This document shows, piece after piece, positions 16,948 to 24,940 of a DNA stretch of 36,464 nt (positions are counted from its first letter, which is position 1; every line of letters starts with the position of its first letter). The position numbers and the translations under genes were made by a program. A model generated the notes under the pieces. That model worked only from the letters and a program-made list of their open reading frames with translations, was not told where the DNA came from and ran no database searches. Source of the stretch: an uncultured Clostridia bacterium (GTDB taxonomy: Bacteria; Bacillota; Clostridia; TANB77; CAG-508). The stretch spans positions 1-36,464 of the forward strand of contig CANQAB010000004.1 in NCBI GenBank assembly GCA_947589445.1. The letters run 5' to 3'.

Positions 16948-17238
16948 TTTTATGCTACTCCTTTAAAAAAATTAATGAAAAACAAATCAAAAGCAAGCAG
17001 TACAAGGTATTTAAAATTAAAAAAAACGAAGGCGTACTCTTTGCATGTTGAGTATTTTTAAATTCTAAATAACACAGTAATACGAAGCTTTTCACTTTAT
17101 TTTCCTCAATATTTATAAAACGAAGCAAAAGTTGTATATTGCTAGGAAAATAAAATTTTTATTTATGAGGCGTGTTTACTGCACGTTAATTAAATAAAAA
17201 TCGAATTTAACAAAGCAAGATGCAACTTTTCATTCGTT
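16948..17238 (-). other. Structured spacer between clpP and clpX
   Basis: No coding frame is visible in these 291 nt. Two strong inverted repeats overlap. Arms 17096-17112 and 17136-17154 form a 17-bp stem with a 2-nt bulge. Arms 17118-17134 and 17223-17239 pair in two 7- to 8-bp blocks around a 2-nt internal loop. Since 17118-17134 lies inside the loop of the first stem, the two may compete or form a pseudoknot. A smaller hairpin (TACTC/GAGTA) is followed on the minus strand by GCCTTCGTTTTTTTT, resembling a terminator. TTCGT-type sequences recur three times. It could be an attenuator, an RNA-processing site or a small RNA. Confidence 0.5.
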
Positions 17239-17841
17239 TTAAACTCTTTTGTCCATAATTCCATCAATTAATCCATATTTTAACGCTTCTTCTGCTGTCA
17301 TATAATTATCTCTTTCTGTATCCCTTTCAATTGTTGCTAGGTCTTGACCTGTTCTTTCACTTAATAACTTATTTAATTTTTCTCTTGTTCTTACCATATG
17401 ATCTGCATGTATTTTAATTTCTGTTGTTTGTCCAGAAAGTCCATTTCCACCAATTAATGGTTGGTGAATTAATATTTCTGCATTTGGTGTAGCAAATCTT
17501 TTACCTTTTTCTCCAGAAGCTAAAAGAACTGCTCCCATACTTGCTGCCAATCCAACACATATAGTAGATACTGGACATTTAATATAATTAATTGTATCTA
17601 CAATTGCCATTCCATCTGTAATAGAACCTCCGGGGCTATTAATATATAAATGAATTTCTCTATCTGGGTCTTCTGATTCTAAGAATAGTAATTGTGCAAC
17701 TACTAAACTTGCAGAAGTTGGATTAACATCTTCTGCTAAAAAAATAATTCTATCTTTTAATAATCTAGAGAAAATATCGTAAGATCTTTCTCCTTTACTG
17801 GTTTGCTCTATAACATAAGGAACTAAACTGTTTTCTATCAT
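17239..17841 (-). CDS. clpP: ATP-dependent Clp protease proteolytic subunit ClpP
   Basis: A 200-residue serine peptidase that forms the tetradecameric chamber used by ClpX. The catalytic triad is visible: Ser101 in [14 protein letters not shown], His126 in [10 protein letters not shown], and Asp174 in [21 protein letters not shown] marks the family. A longer frame begins at 17856, but that ATG sits on the Shine-Dalgarno sequence; GAAGGAGG spaced 6 nt before the ATG at 17841 ([10 protein letters not shown]) decides the start. It follows tig by 45 nt and leads into the structured spacer before clpX. Confidence 0.97.
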   Translation of the reverse strand: MIENSLVPYVIEQTSKGERSYDIFSRLLKDRIIFLAEDVNPTSASLVVAQLLFLESEDPDREIHLYINSPGGSITDGMAIVDTINYIKCPVSTICVGLAASMGAVLLASGEKGKRFATPNAEILIHQPLIGGNGLSGQTTEIKIHADHMVRTREKLNKLLSERTGQDLATIERDTERDNYMTAEEALKYGLIDGIMDKRV

Positions 17842-17886
17842 AATTTCCTCCTTCATAAAAAATTAAAATTTTCATATTTAATTTTT

Positions 17887-19170
17887 TTATTTTATTTTAG
17901 CATTATTTATTATGAAGTCAATAACCTCTTCGTTCTTTAAAGAATCTTTTACATATGTTACAAATTGCTCATTTGCTTTTAATTCTTCTGCTGTTTTTCC
18001 ATACATATTTGCCATTTCTTCTATTTTTTTGTTAACGTCTTCTTCTTTAGCATCTATATTTTCCGCTTTTACAATAGCTTCTAATGTTAATCTTGTTTTT
18101 ACAGAAGTTTTAGCTGTTTCTTCATTTTCTTTTCTAAACTCTTCCATAGTTTTACCTACCATTTGAAGGTATTGATCTAATTTTATACCTTGGTAAGAAA
18201 GTCTTGCTTCCATATCTTTTACCATATTATCAATCTCTGTTTCAATCATTCCAGATGGGATCTCTACTTCTGCACTTTCTGTTACAGCTTTAATTGCATT
18301 ATCTTCCATTTCATATTTTGCTTTATTTGCATTTTCATTTTCTAATTTTTCTTTAATACTATTTTTTAATTCTTCTAAAGTATCAAATTCACTAGTATCT
18401 TTTGCAAATTCGTCATTTAGTTCTGGTAATTCTTTTTTCTTAATTTCATGTAATTTTACTTTAAATGTTGCATCTTTACCTTTTAACTCTTCAGAAAAGT
18501 ATTCTTCTGGGAATTTAACTTTAATATTCTTTTCTTCATCTACTTTCATTCCTATAATTTGTTCTTCAAATCCAGGAATAAATGTTTTACTTCCTATTGT
18601 TAATTCATAATTTTCTGCTTTTCCACCTTCAAATGCTTTTCCATCTACAAATCCTTCAAAATCTATTACAGTAATATCCCCATCTTCTACTGCTCTATTT
18701 TCTACTGTAACTAATCTTGAATTTCTATCTGCCATATGTCCTAATTCATGATTAATATCTTCATCAGATACATTATACTCAACTTTATTTAATTGTATAC
18801 CTTTATATTTGCCTAATTTTACTTCTGGCTTTGTTTGAACGACTGCTGTAAAAATTAGGTCTTGTCCTTTTCCCATTTGTTTTACATCAATTTCTGGTTT
18901 ACTCACAGCCTCTATATTGTTTTCTTTTAATTCTCTTTCGTATTCTTCAGGAACTATTTCGTTAAAAGTATCTTCGTAGAAAATTTCTGGACCATAATGT
19001 TTTTCTACAATTGCCATTGGTGCCTTTCCCTTTCTAAATCCTGGAATATTTATGTATTTTGCGCTTTTAGCATATACTTTTTTCATTCCTTCATCAAATT
19101 TTTTAGCTTCGATTGTAAATTCTAGCTTTAATTCATTATTGTTTTCTGTCTTTTCAATTTTAATACTCAT
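17887..19170 (-). CDS. tig: Trigger factor
   Basis: A 427-residue ribosome-bound chaperone with peptidyl-prolyl isomerase activity. The ribosome-binding loop is PGFRKGKAP in the N-terminal domain. The FKBP-type domain spans about 155-250 (VIDFEGFVDGKAFEGG, IPGFEEQIIGMK), followed by the long helical substrate-binding domain. Length is standard. GAAAGGAAG lies before the ATG. It is the first gene of tig-clpP-clpX and has its own promoter at 19213-19240. Confidence 0.97.
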   Translation of the reverse strand: MSIKIEKTENNNELKLEFTIEAKKFDEGMKKVYAKSAKYINIPGFRKGKAPMAIVEKHYGPEIFYEDTFNEIVPEEYERELKENNIEAVSKPEIDVKQMGKGQDLIFTAVVQTKPEVKLGKYKGIQLNKVEYNVSDEDINHELGHMADRNSRLVTVENRAVEDGDITVIDFEGFVDGKAFEGGKAENYELTIGSKTFIPGFEEQIIGMKVDEEKNIKVKFPEEYFSEELKGKDATFKVKLHEIKKKELPELNDEFAKDTSEFDTLEELKNSIKEKLENENANKAKYEMEDNAIKAVTESAEVEIPSGMIETEIDNMVKDMEARLSYQGIKLDQYLQMVGKTMEEFRKENEETAKTSVKTRLTLEAIVKAENIDAKEEDVNKKIEEMANMYGKTAEELKANEQFVTYVKDSLKNEEVIDFIINNAKIK

Positions 19171-19212
19171 TTCATTCTTCCTTTCATGATATATTTATAT
19201 TTTAGCTAGTAT

Positions 19213-19240
19213 ATTATATCATGTTTTTCTAATATTTCAA
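19213..19240 (-). promoter_or_regulatory. Promoter of the tig-clpP-clpX operon
   Basis: Minus-strand TTGAAA (19240-19235) and TATAAT (19218-19213) with a 16-nt spacer, about 43 nt before the tig start codon. Confidence 0.72.
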
Positions 19241-19292
19241 GAGTATTTTATTAATAAAAGATTAAAAACTAAATTTTATTAAATAAATTGAA

Positions 19293-19367
19293 ACCAAAAA
19301 GGGTCAGACCCCAATTGTTCACCCGCAAGAGGGGGACCAATTGGGGTCTGACCCTTTTTGGTCCCCC
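19293..19367. repeat. Long palindromic element with GGGGTCTGACCC core
   Basis: A perfect 25-bp inverted repeat, 19293-19317 and 19338-19362, encloses a 20-nt loop. Its core is GGGTCAGACCCC / GGGGTCTGACCC. A second, competing hairpin pairs 19331-19340 with 19358-19367 (10 bp). The element is far more GC-rich than its surroundings. This core occurs in dispersed palindromes of many bacterial genomes, some linked to RAYT transposases, but no transposase is present here. It lies between tig and the Asn-rich protein gene and may also act as terminator for the latter. Confidence 0.75.
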
Positions 19368-19384
19368 CTTGATTATTTTACAAT

Positions 19385-19984
19385 TTATCTAATAAGCCTT
19401 CTATTGCAACCACAGTTATTATTGTTTCCTATTAAATCTGATAATAATTCTGTTAAATTGCTAATATTGGTTTCTAACGATTCTATACTATCTTGCAATC
19501 CTGCAATATCTTCTTGCAGACTATTCCCGTTATTATTTCCACTATTATTGTTGCCGTTATTGTTATTTCCGCTATTGTTGTTTCCATTATTATTATTCCC
19601 ACTATTGTTATTGCCATTATTATTATTTCCACTGTTATTATTACCATTATTGTTGTTGCCACTATTATTATTTCCATTGTTATTATTTCCGCTATTATTA
19701 TTACTATTATTGTTATGACAATTATTATGGCAACAGCTATTATTTGCAGTAATACAATTAATAAGTCTGCATATTATTTTAACAATAAAGGCAGTTAAGA
19801 ACGCAAGTATTGTATATATAAAAGCATTCAATAAAAAATCTTCTGTAAATGCTGTAAATGCTAATATGAAATATATAGCAAATACTAGTATAGCAACTAA
19901 TATTGGACTCTTTAATACTTTTTGTAACACAATTGAAATTAAAATGGTCGCAATAGGTAAAACAATAAAAAATAATGTATTCAT
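19385..19984 (-). CDS. Small membrane protein with Asn-rich 10-residue repeats
   Basis: A 199-residue protein. Residues 1-77 form two or three hydrophobic helices (MNTLFFIVLPIATILISIVL, then AILVFAIYFILAF and FIYTILAFLTAFIVK), loosely like the DUF2651/YbeF-type small membrane proteins. A Cys/His-rich patch (NSCCHNNCHNN) at about 82-92 leads into a low-complexity region (about 91-154) of the ten-residue repeat NNNSGNNNNG, repeated six times and encoded by imperfect 30-bp DNA repeats at 19523-19714. A short amphipathic helix (LQEDIAGLQDSIESLETN) and a Cys-Gly-Cys tail follow. AAAGGAG lies before the ATG. Function unknown. The repeat number is likely to vary between strains. Confidence 0.75.
   Translation of the reverse strand: MNTLFFIVLPIATILISIVLQKVLKSPILVAILVFAIYFILAFTAFTEDFLLNAFIYTILAFLTAFIVKIICRLINCITANNSCCHNNCHNNNSNNNSGNNNNGNNNSGNNNNGNNNSGNNNNGNNNSGNNNNGNNNSGNNNNGNNNSGNNNGNSLQEDIAGLQDSIESLETNISNLTELLSDLIGNNNNCGCNRRLIR
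19523..19714. repeat. 30-bp tandem repeats coding for the Asn/Ser/Gly region
   Basis: Imperfect 30-bp units of AAT/AAC, GGT and AGT-type codons, about six copies. The purine-pyrimidine bias creates long spurious open frames on both strands. Prone to slippage. Confidence 0.8.
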
Positions 19985-20146
19985 AGTTATCTCCTTTAAT
20001 TTTATTAAATTTTATTATATTTTATGAGATACATCTATTTTTTGTTAATACCAAGTTTCTATTTATTTTAATTTAATATATTTTATTACATGTTTTTATA
20101 TTGATAGAAAAAATACTATAAGAAGGCAGGTAAATTATGTATAAAA

Positions 20147-20186
20147 TGAACCCAAATTATTAAATTTTTTCTAATAATTGGGTTCA
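20147..20186 (-). terminator. Terminator of the glycosyltransferase gene
   Basis: Arms 20147-20162 and 20172-20186 pair over 15 bp with a single bulged base; TTTTAT follows on the minus strand. It begins 16 nt after the stop codon at 20202. The rest of the 217-nt gap (19985-20201) shows nothing convincing. Confidence 0.75.
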
Positions 20187-20201
20187 CTTTAACATGAATT
20201 T

Positions 20202-20876
20202 TTAATTAAGATTTTTTATTTTCCTTTTTAATATAGCTTCTATTATTTCTTTAGACATTTTAGACATTGTATCATTATTTTTGTTTATGTGTGACATATT
20301 TTCTATTTTACCTATATTTACTTCACTAACTCTATATTTTTTTTCAATAATGTCTATTAGAATCCCTACATCTACTCCATAATTTTTTTCAAGTTCTATT
20401 TCATCAAAAACGTCTTTTTTGGTAGCAATCATTCCACTTATAGGTTCTGAAAATTTATACATATCTGGATATAGCAAGTCTAATAATGGTTTAACTACTA
20501 CTTCTGTTACAACTCCACCTGCTTTTCTATCAAAAGTAGATTTTACAAAATCTGCTTTTCCTTCTATTATTGGTTTGGTCAGATCAGAAACTATATTAGT
20601 ATTTTCAAAGTTAACATCTGCATCTATAAATACAATTATATTATTTTTTGCACACTTTATTCCATTTTCCATTGCATATCCTTTGCCCTGTTCTTTGCAT
20701 TCAATTACTTCAACACCTTCTGTTTTAGCAAGCTTTGCTGTATTATCTGTAGAATTATTATCTACAACAATAATTTGATTTACTTTTTTATTAAGTTTTA
20801 CCAGTTCAATTACTTTTGTAATTGTTCTTTCTTCATTTCTGGCTGGTATTACTACAGTTATTAAATTATTTTCCAT
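20202..20876 (-). CDS. Family 2 glycosyltransferase (GpgS-like)
   Basis: A 224-residue GT-A fold enzyme. It opens with VVIPARNEERTI, the nucleotide-sugar binding start of family 2, followed by VVDNNSTDNT and the metal-binding DAD motif at 85-87 (IDADVNF). The segments EPISGMIATKKDVFDEIEL and YGVDVGILIDI resemble glucosyl-3-phosphoglycerate synthase, so the product may be a compatible solute precursor; other sugar transfers cannot be excluded. No membrane helix, so cytoplasmic. GAAAGG lies before the ATG. It is a single-gene unit with its own terminator. Confidence 0.85.
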   Translation of the reverse strand: MENNLITVVIPARNEERTITKVIELVKLNKKVNQIIVVDNNSTDNTAKLAKTEGVEVIECKEQGKGYAMENGIKCAKNNIIVFIDADVNFENTNIVSDLTKPIIEGKADFVKSTFDRKAGGVVTEVVVKPLLDLLYPDMYKFSEPISGMIATKKDVFDEIELEKNYGVDVGILIDIIEKKYRVSEVNIGKIENMSHINKNNDTMSKMSKEIIEAILKRKIKNLN

Positions 20877-21107
20877 ATACTGCCTTTCTTAAAAAAATAA
20901 ATTAATTATAAAATATTTTCTTTATATATTTTTAAAGTATAACATATTAAAGCACATTTAGCAAGTATAAAAGATTGTTAATGATTTTTATAGTAAAAGC
21001 TGTTTTTAATTTGCAATATTTGAAAATAACATCTTTCTTCACAACATAACTTACTCAAATAAAAAAGTTTTTTTAATTAATTATTATTTATATCTAATAT
21101 TCTTATG

Positions 21108-21656
21108 TTATCTTTTGTACTTTCTTACTTCACAATTTTTTAAGGCTAATGGTTCAAGATGGTCATAATCTAAAGTTTTGGGCATACCATTAAAATAACA
21201 TTCAATAGGTATAGAAACTTCACCATGAGTTACTAATACAATTTTTTTATCATTATATATAGTAGTAATATCATCCAAAAAGCCATATATTCTTTTAAAT
21301 AATGTTTGAATTGGCTCAATATTTTCGTTAGAATAATTTTTATTATAATCTAACATCATTTTTATATTCCAGTCTTTTCTATTTTCTTTTCCTTCCATAT
21401 TTCCCATGTTTCTTTCTATTAAACGTTTTTCAATTGTCATTTTTACATTGGTTACTTTGCTAATATATTCCGCTGTTTGAATTGCTCTTTGTAAAGGTGA
21501 AACCATAATTATATCAACAGGTATATTTTGAAATTTTGTAGCAGTTTCTTTTGCCTGTTCCATACCTGTTTCATTTAAAAGAATATCTCTATGCCCTTGA
21601 AAAATTTTTTTTACATTGTAATCGGTTTGTGCATGTCTTACTACATATAATTCCAT
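21108..21656 (-). CDS. Histidine phosphatase family protein (phosphoglycerate mutase-like)
   Basis: A 182-residue protein of the histidine phosphatase (branch 1) family. The catalytic RHG-type motif is VVRHAQTDYN (His8 is the phosphoryl acceptor); the second conserved His is in VLVTHGEV. Other family segments are GMEQAKETA and SPLQRAIQTAEYI. The frame extends to 21689, but ATGAGGAAAATT is better read as the ribosome binding site of the ATG at 21656. Substrate unknown; related proteins act on small phosphorylated metabolites. An 8-bp inverted repeat lies 26 nt upstream. Confidence 0.88.
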   Translation of the reverse strand: MELYVVRHAQTDYNVKKIFQGHRDILLNETGMEQAKETATKFQNIPVDIIMVSPLQRAIQTAEYISKVTNVKMTIEKRLIERNMGNMEGKENRKDWNIKMMLDYNKNYSNENIEPIQTLFKRIYGFLDDITTIYNDKKIVLVTHGEVSIPIECYFNGMPKTLDYDHLEPLALKNCEVRKYKR

Positions 21657-21681
21657 AATTTTCCTCATTTCTATTTGAATT

Positions 21682-21706
21682 ATTGCCAAATATTCTTATT
21701 GGCAAT
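21682..21706. promoter_or_regulatory. Inverted repeat upstream of the histidine phosphatase gene
   Basis: ATTGCCAA (21682-21689) and TTGGCAAT (21699-21706) around a 9-nt centre, between the gene's start and any promoter. It has no T-tract on either strand, so it is more like an operator or a leader hairpin than a terminator. Confidence 0.4.
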
Positions 21707-21837
21707 AAAAACAAATTTCAACATATTATTTATTATATTATATTTATTAATAATAATTTTTGTGGCTTTTAAACTATTTTATTACAATATTATTACGCTA
21801 TTAGAATTATAGCATTTTTAAGTAAATTTATCAAGTT

Positions 21838-23082
21838 TTAATATGTTATTCCACACTTCTTAGTTCTTGAATCATTTTGTCTGCAAATACTCCATATCCG
21901 CTTTGTTGGGTCAGAAACAAATACATGTGTTAATGCTCCTATTAGTTTTCCATTTTGTATAATAGGAGACCCACTCATTCCTTGTATAATACCTCCTGTT
22001 TTTTCTAATAGTTCTTCATCTATTACCTTTACAACCATACTTTTATTGTTTTCATTATTATTTACATATACATTTTCTATTTGTACTTCATATTCTTTTT
22101 TTATATTATTTTCTAATGTACATATAATACTTGCTTTTCCTAATTTTATTTCACTCCTTGGAGCTACTTCAACTTCTTTTTCATTTGTTATATTTAATTT
22201 ATTTTTATCTGTTGTTAAACCATACACTCCATAATTAGTATTACTATATATTTTTCCCATTATATTATTTTCTTCTATTACTCCTTCTATTTTTCCTGGG
22301 CTATTTTGTTTTCCTTTCTCTATATCTATTATATCTGCTGATATAAACTCTCCTGATGAAATATCTACTAATTCTTCTGTATCTACATCTTGTATTCCAT
22401 GGCCCAATGCTGCACATGAATTTGTTGATGGATCATAGAATGTTAATGTACCAACTCCTGCACTTGCATCTCTAACCCATAATCCAATTTTATAAGTATT
22501 AGGAGATGTTTTTATTGGTTTCATATTTGTTTCTAAAATTTCTCCATCTTTGCTATAAGTAATTTTAATATTGTTTCCTTTACACTTGCTTACACAAGCT
22601 ATTAAATCTTCCGTTGTTTTAACTGGCTCATTATTAATTTCTAAGATAGTATCTCCCTGTTTTATTCCAGCTTCTTCATATGGTTTATATATTTGATTAT
22701 CTTCTCCTTTAATTTCACTTACACCAACTACTAATACTCCTTTAGTATTTAGTTTTAGGCCTATTAAACTTCCAAGTGGTATTACCTTTATATTAGGTAT
22801 AATATTGGCTGTTATTTTTTTTAATTGAAAGCCTAATAAATTTAAGCTATACTCTTTTTTCTCATTTTTTTGTAATGTGTTTTCTTTTGCAGAAGTAAGT
22901 TCTGCACCTACTGGTACTGTTTCTTCTAAGGTTAATCCAAAAATAGTTTCTATATCTAATTTTTGATTTTGAAATAATATAAGGCTATTAGGTATAGATG
23001 TTATATTTGTTACATATGCTAATATTATAAGTAAAATAAAAATTAAAATAATTAATTTACAATTTTCTTTAAAAAAAAACAA
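21838..23082 (-). CDS. spoIVB: SpoIVB serine peptidase, last residues frameshifted
   Basis: SpoIVB is secreted from the forespore and triggers sigma-K processing in the mother cell. Visible: an N-terminal membrane helix (about 8-26); a PDZ domain (about 113-190, KQGDTILEINNEPV); and the S55 peptidase domain with His228 (AALGHGI), Asp355 (VIDEELL) and the Ser of QGMSGSP (370-372). As written the end reads DPTKRIWSICRQ... to a stop at 21838. Deleting one base of the run 21902-21904 gives DPTSGYGVFADKM and a stop at 21846, which matches the family. So there is a one-base frameshift in the last 20 or so codons. The start is TTG at 23082, inside the terminator hairpin of the upstream gene, with GAAGGAT in front. 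Confidence 0.9.
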   Translation of the reverse strand: MFFFKENCKLIILIFILLIILAYVTNITSIPNSLILFQNQKLDIETIFGLTLEETVPVGAELTSAKENTLQKNEKKEYSLNLLGFQLKKITANIIPNIKVIPLGSLIGLKLNTKGVLVVGVSEIKGEDNQIYKPYEEAGIKQGDTILEINNEPVKTTEDLIACVSKCKGNNIKITYSKDGEILETNMKPIKTSPNTYKIGLWVRDASAGVGTLTFYDPSTNSCAALGHGIQDVDTEELVDISSGEFISADIIDIEKGKQNSPGKIEGVIEENNIMGKIYSNTNYGVYGLTTDKNKLNITNEKEVEVAPRSEIKLGKASIICTLENNIKKEYEVQIENVYVNNNENNKSMVVKVIDEELLEKTGGIIQGMSGSPIIQNGKLIGALTHVFVSDPTKRIWSICRQNDSRTKKCGITY

Positions 23083-23119
23083 TGGTCATCCTTCTTTCTT
23101 TAAAATTAGGATAACCATT
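23071..23119 (-). terminator. Terminator of the coiled-coil gene, overlapping the spoIVB start
   Basis: Arms 23081-23091 and 23109-23119 form an 11-bp stem with one G-U pair; nine Ts follow on the minus strand (23079-23071). The distal arm contains the TTG start of spoIVB, and the T-run encodes its Phe-Phe-Phe. The ribosome binding site lies at the loop/stem edge. Confidence 0.75.
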
Positions 23120-23165
23120 TTTCTTTAAAATAATTCCTTTTATTCTTATTTTTATATTTGTTCTT

Positions 23166-23501
23166 TTATACTGGTATATGTGGAAGAATATCATTAAATA
23201 TGTCTGCAATATCTTGTATGTTTTCGTCTAATTTATTATTTAAAATGTTGAATTGTTGATGCATTTCTAATCTTTGTAAATCTATTTTTTCGTCTAATCT
23301 TTTTACTTCTTTATGTAGCTCTGTTTTTAAGCTTTGAATTTCCTCATGTAGTCCTGTTTCTACGCCTTGAATCTCTTCATGTAATTCTGTTTTTACACCT
23401 TGAATCTCTTCGTGTAATTCTTTTCTAGTATCTTTAATTTCTTGTTTTATTCCATTTTGAGATTGCAAAATTAATTCTAATGTTTCTTCAATACTTTTCA
23501 C
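23166..23501 (-). CDS. Coiled-coil protein with 11-residue repeats
   Basis: A 111-residue hydrophilic protein with no signal peptide. Residues 20-72 hold four copies of an 11-residue (hendecad) unit close to ELHEEIQGVKT, with Leu-His at 29-30, 40-41, 51-52 and 62-63. This predicts a right-handed or straight coiled coil, and the DNA is a matching 33-bp repeat. The C-terminal part (LNNKLDENIQDIADIFNDI) continues as helix. The start is GTG at 23501 behind a perfect AAAGGAGG. It has its own promoter (23549-23577) and terminator, so it is separate from the filament operon just upstream. Function unknown. Confidence 0.75.
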   Translation of the reverse strand: MKSIEETLELILQSQNGIKQEIKDTRKELHEEIQGVKTELHEEIQGVETGLHEEIQSLKTELHKEVKRLDEKIDLQRLEMHQQFNILNNKLDENIQDIADIFNDILPHIPV

Positions 23502-23548
23502 TGGGAACCTCCTTTCTTTAAAAAATAGATTGTCCCCTATTTGAAAGT

Positions 23549-23577
23549 ATTATATATTTATTTGCTCAAAAAGTCAA
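23549..23577 (-). promoter_or_regulatory. Promoter of the coiled-coil gene
   Basis: Minus-strand TTGACT (23577-23572) and TATAAT (23554-23549) with a 17-nt spacer. The -35 box lies in a repeat AAGTCAA...TTGACTT (about 23572-23602) followed by Ts, which may serve as the end of the filament operon. Confidence 0.72.
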
Positions 23578-23600
23578 TACTTTTCGAATAGTTTTTTGAC

Positions 23601-24905
23601 TTATTGACTTAATAATTTTACAGTATTATATCTTTCTCTTGCTAGTGCTGTATAATATGCTTTCTTTACTTTATTATTTGCATATTCTTTTATATATTCA
23701 TATACCGAAGTAGGTGTATCAAAAGAACCTTTATTAATACATTCATAACAAGCAAGAGCATCAGTATTATATACATATTTAGTATCTATTATTGGATCTC
23801 CGTTTGTATCTACAACTTCATTTCCTGATTCATCTTTTCTTGTTTCTTCTATCTTTTTCTTTTTAAAATAACCTATTTTATGTCCATCTAAACTGCTCGC
23901 ACTTCCGCATTCTTTACATCTTATATCATGATACATTCCATCTGCATCTATAAAGTAAATTAAATTTGGATTTGCATATTCATTATGATTACTACTGTTT
24001 AATACACAATATCCATTATATTTAGTTAAACCAATGCTTTTTCCTTGAAATAATGTAATCATAGATATATCACTATATACTTTTTCCCAATCTTCTTCTG
24101 AGAATTTAGGCATTTTATAATTTTGTCCCATTATTTTTTCTGAATATGCTGTAATAGAAGAATTTAATACGCTTTCCATTTTATTTTTTATTACTTGTCT
24201 TTTATGTTGTACAAATTTAGAATTTTCATCTTCTGGGTCATTACTTGAATCAATCTTTAGATAAGATTTATCCGGCATATGCGTGTTAAACCAACTTGTA
24301 AACGTAGTTGCATCATTTTTGTAATTCTTAGCTCCTTCATCATTTGTATCAATTTCCCAATTGCCTTCGATAATAAGGTAACCTTCTTTTGTTTCATACC
24401 CACTTCCAAAATCTCCAGAAACTACAACATAGTTGTCTAAAGAATATCTTATTACAGTACCCTCATCATCTAGTTCTTCAGAATAATAAACATAATTTTT
24501 TAATCCATGTTTATATTCATATTCATTCGTTGTTGCATTATATAGTGCAGATGGTGCATACATATAAAATCCATCATACATTCCAAAAACAATTGCTGGA
24601 ATATATTTTTCTATTTCATCTGCATTGTATTCAGAAATTCCACAAGTTTTAGCTAATCCTTTTTCAAATGCTTTCACAGATGATTTTAATATAGTTCTTT
24701 TTGTTTCAGCATTATCTGAATATGCATCATTTGTAGTATTTAATTCAAAAGCATATATTGAATCATGCGTTGCAGTAAGAAGCCCTGTATCATAAATAGA
24801 TTGGTATGTTATTGTTTTCAGTCCTGTTGATATATAGAAAGATACCATTAATATAATAGGTAGCATAATAGCAATAAATATTACTGTTAAATTTTGTAGC
24901 TTCAT
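23601..24905 (-). CDS. Large single-span surface protein of the Tad-like operon
   Basis: A 434-residue protein, last gene of the filament operon. It has one N-terminal membrane helix (about 8-27) with almost no leader, like a TadG/TadE-type minor subunit, followed by about 400 residues that would lie outside the cell. The outer part is rich in Tyr, Asn and Asp, and has two Cys pairs, CKEC and CYEC, that may bind metal or form disulfides. A notable aromatic patch is FGMYDGFYMYAPSAL. It is separated from the preceding pseudopilin gene by a terminator-like hairpin, so it is probably made in small amounts. A tip adhesin or assembly factor is an inference from size and position; I do not recognise the outer domain. 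Confidence 0.75.
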   Translation of the reverse strand: MKLQNLTVIFIAIMLPIILMVSFYISTGLKTITYQSIYDTGLLTATHDSIYAFELNTTNDAYSDNAETKRTILKSSVKAFEKGLAKTCGISEYNADEIEKYIPAIVFGMYDGFYMYAPSALYNATTNEYEYKHGLKNYVYYSEELDDEGTVIRYSLDNYVVVSGDFGSGYETKEGYLIIEGNWEIDTNDEGAKNYKNDATTFTSWFNTHMPDKSYLKIDSSNDPEDENSKFVQHKRQVIKNKMESVLNSSITAYSEKIMGQNYKMPKFSEEDWEKVYSDISMITLFQGKSIGLTKYNGYCVLNSSNHNEYANPNLIYFIDADGMYHDIRCKECGSASSLDGHKIGYFKKKKIEETRKDESGNEVVDTNGDPIIDTKYVYNTDALACYECINKGSFDTPTSVYEYIKEYANNKVKKAYYTALARERYNTVKLLSQ

Positions 24906-24940
24906 TTTATGTACCTTCTTTCGTTTTCTATTTTTAAAAG

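Noticed and set aside
19341-19798. Long plus-strand frames rich in Leu/Pro or Ile/Val
   Set aside because: They are the antisense of the Asn/Ser/Gly repeat region; they have no ribosome binding site and only reflect the repeat.
20137-20162. Eight-codon plus-strand frame MYKMNPNY with GGCAGG in front
   Set aside because: Its end is part of the terminator stem of the glycosyltransferase gene, and no promoter could be supported.
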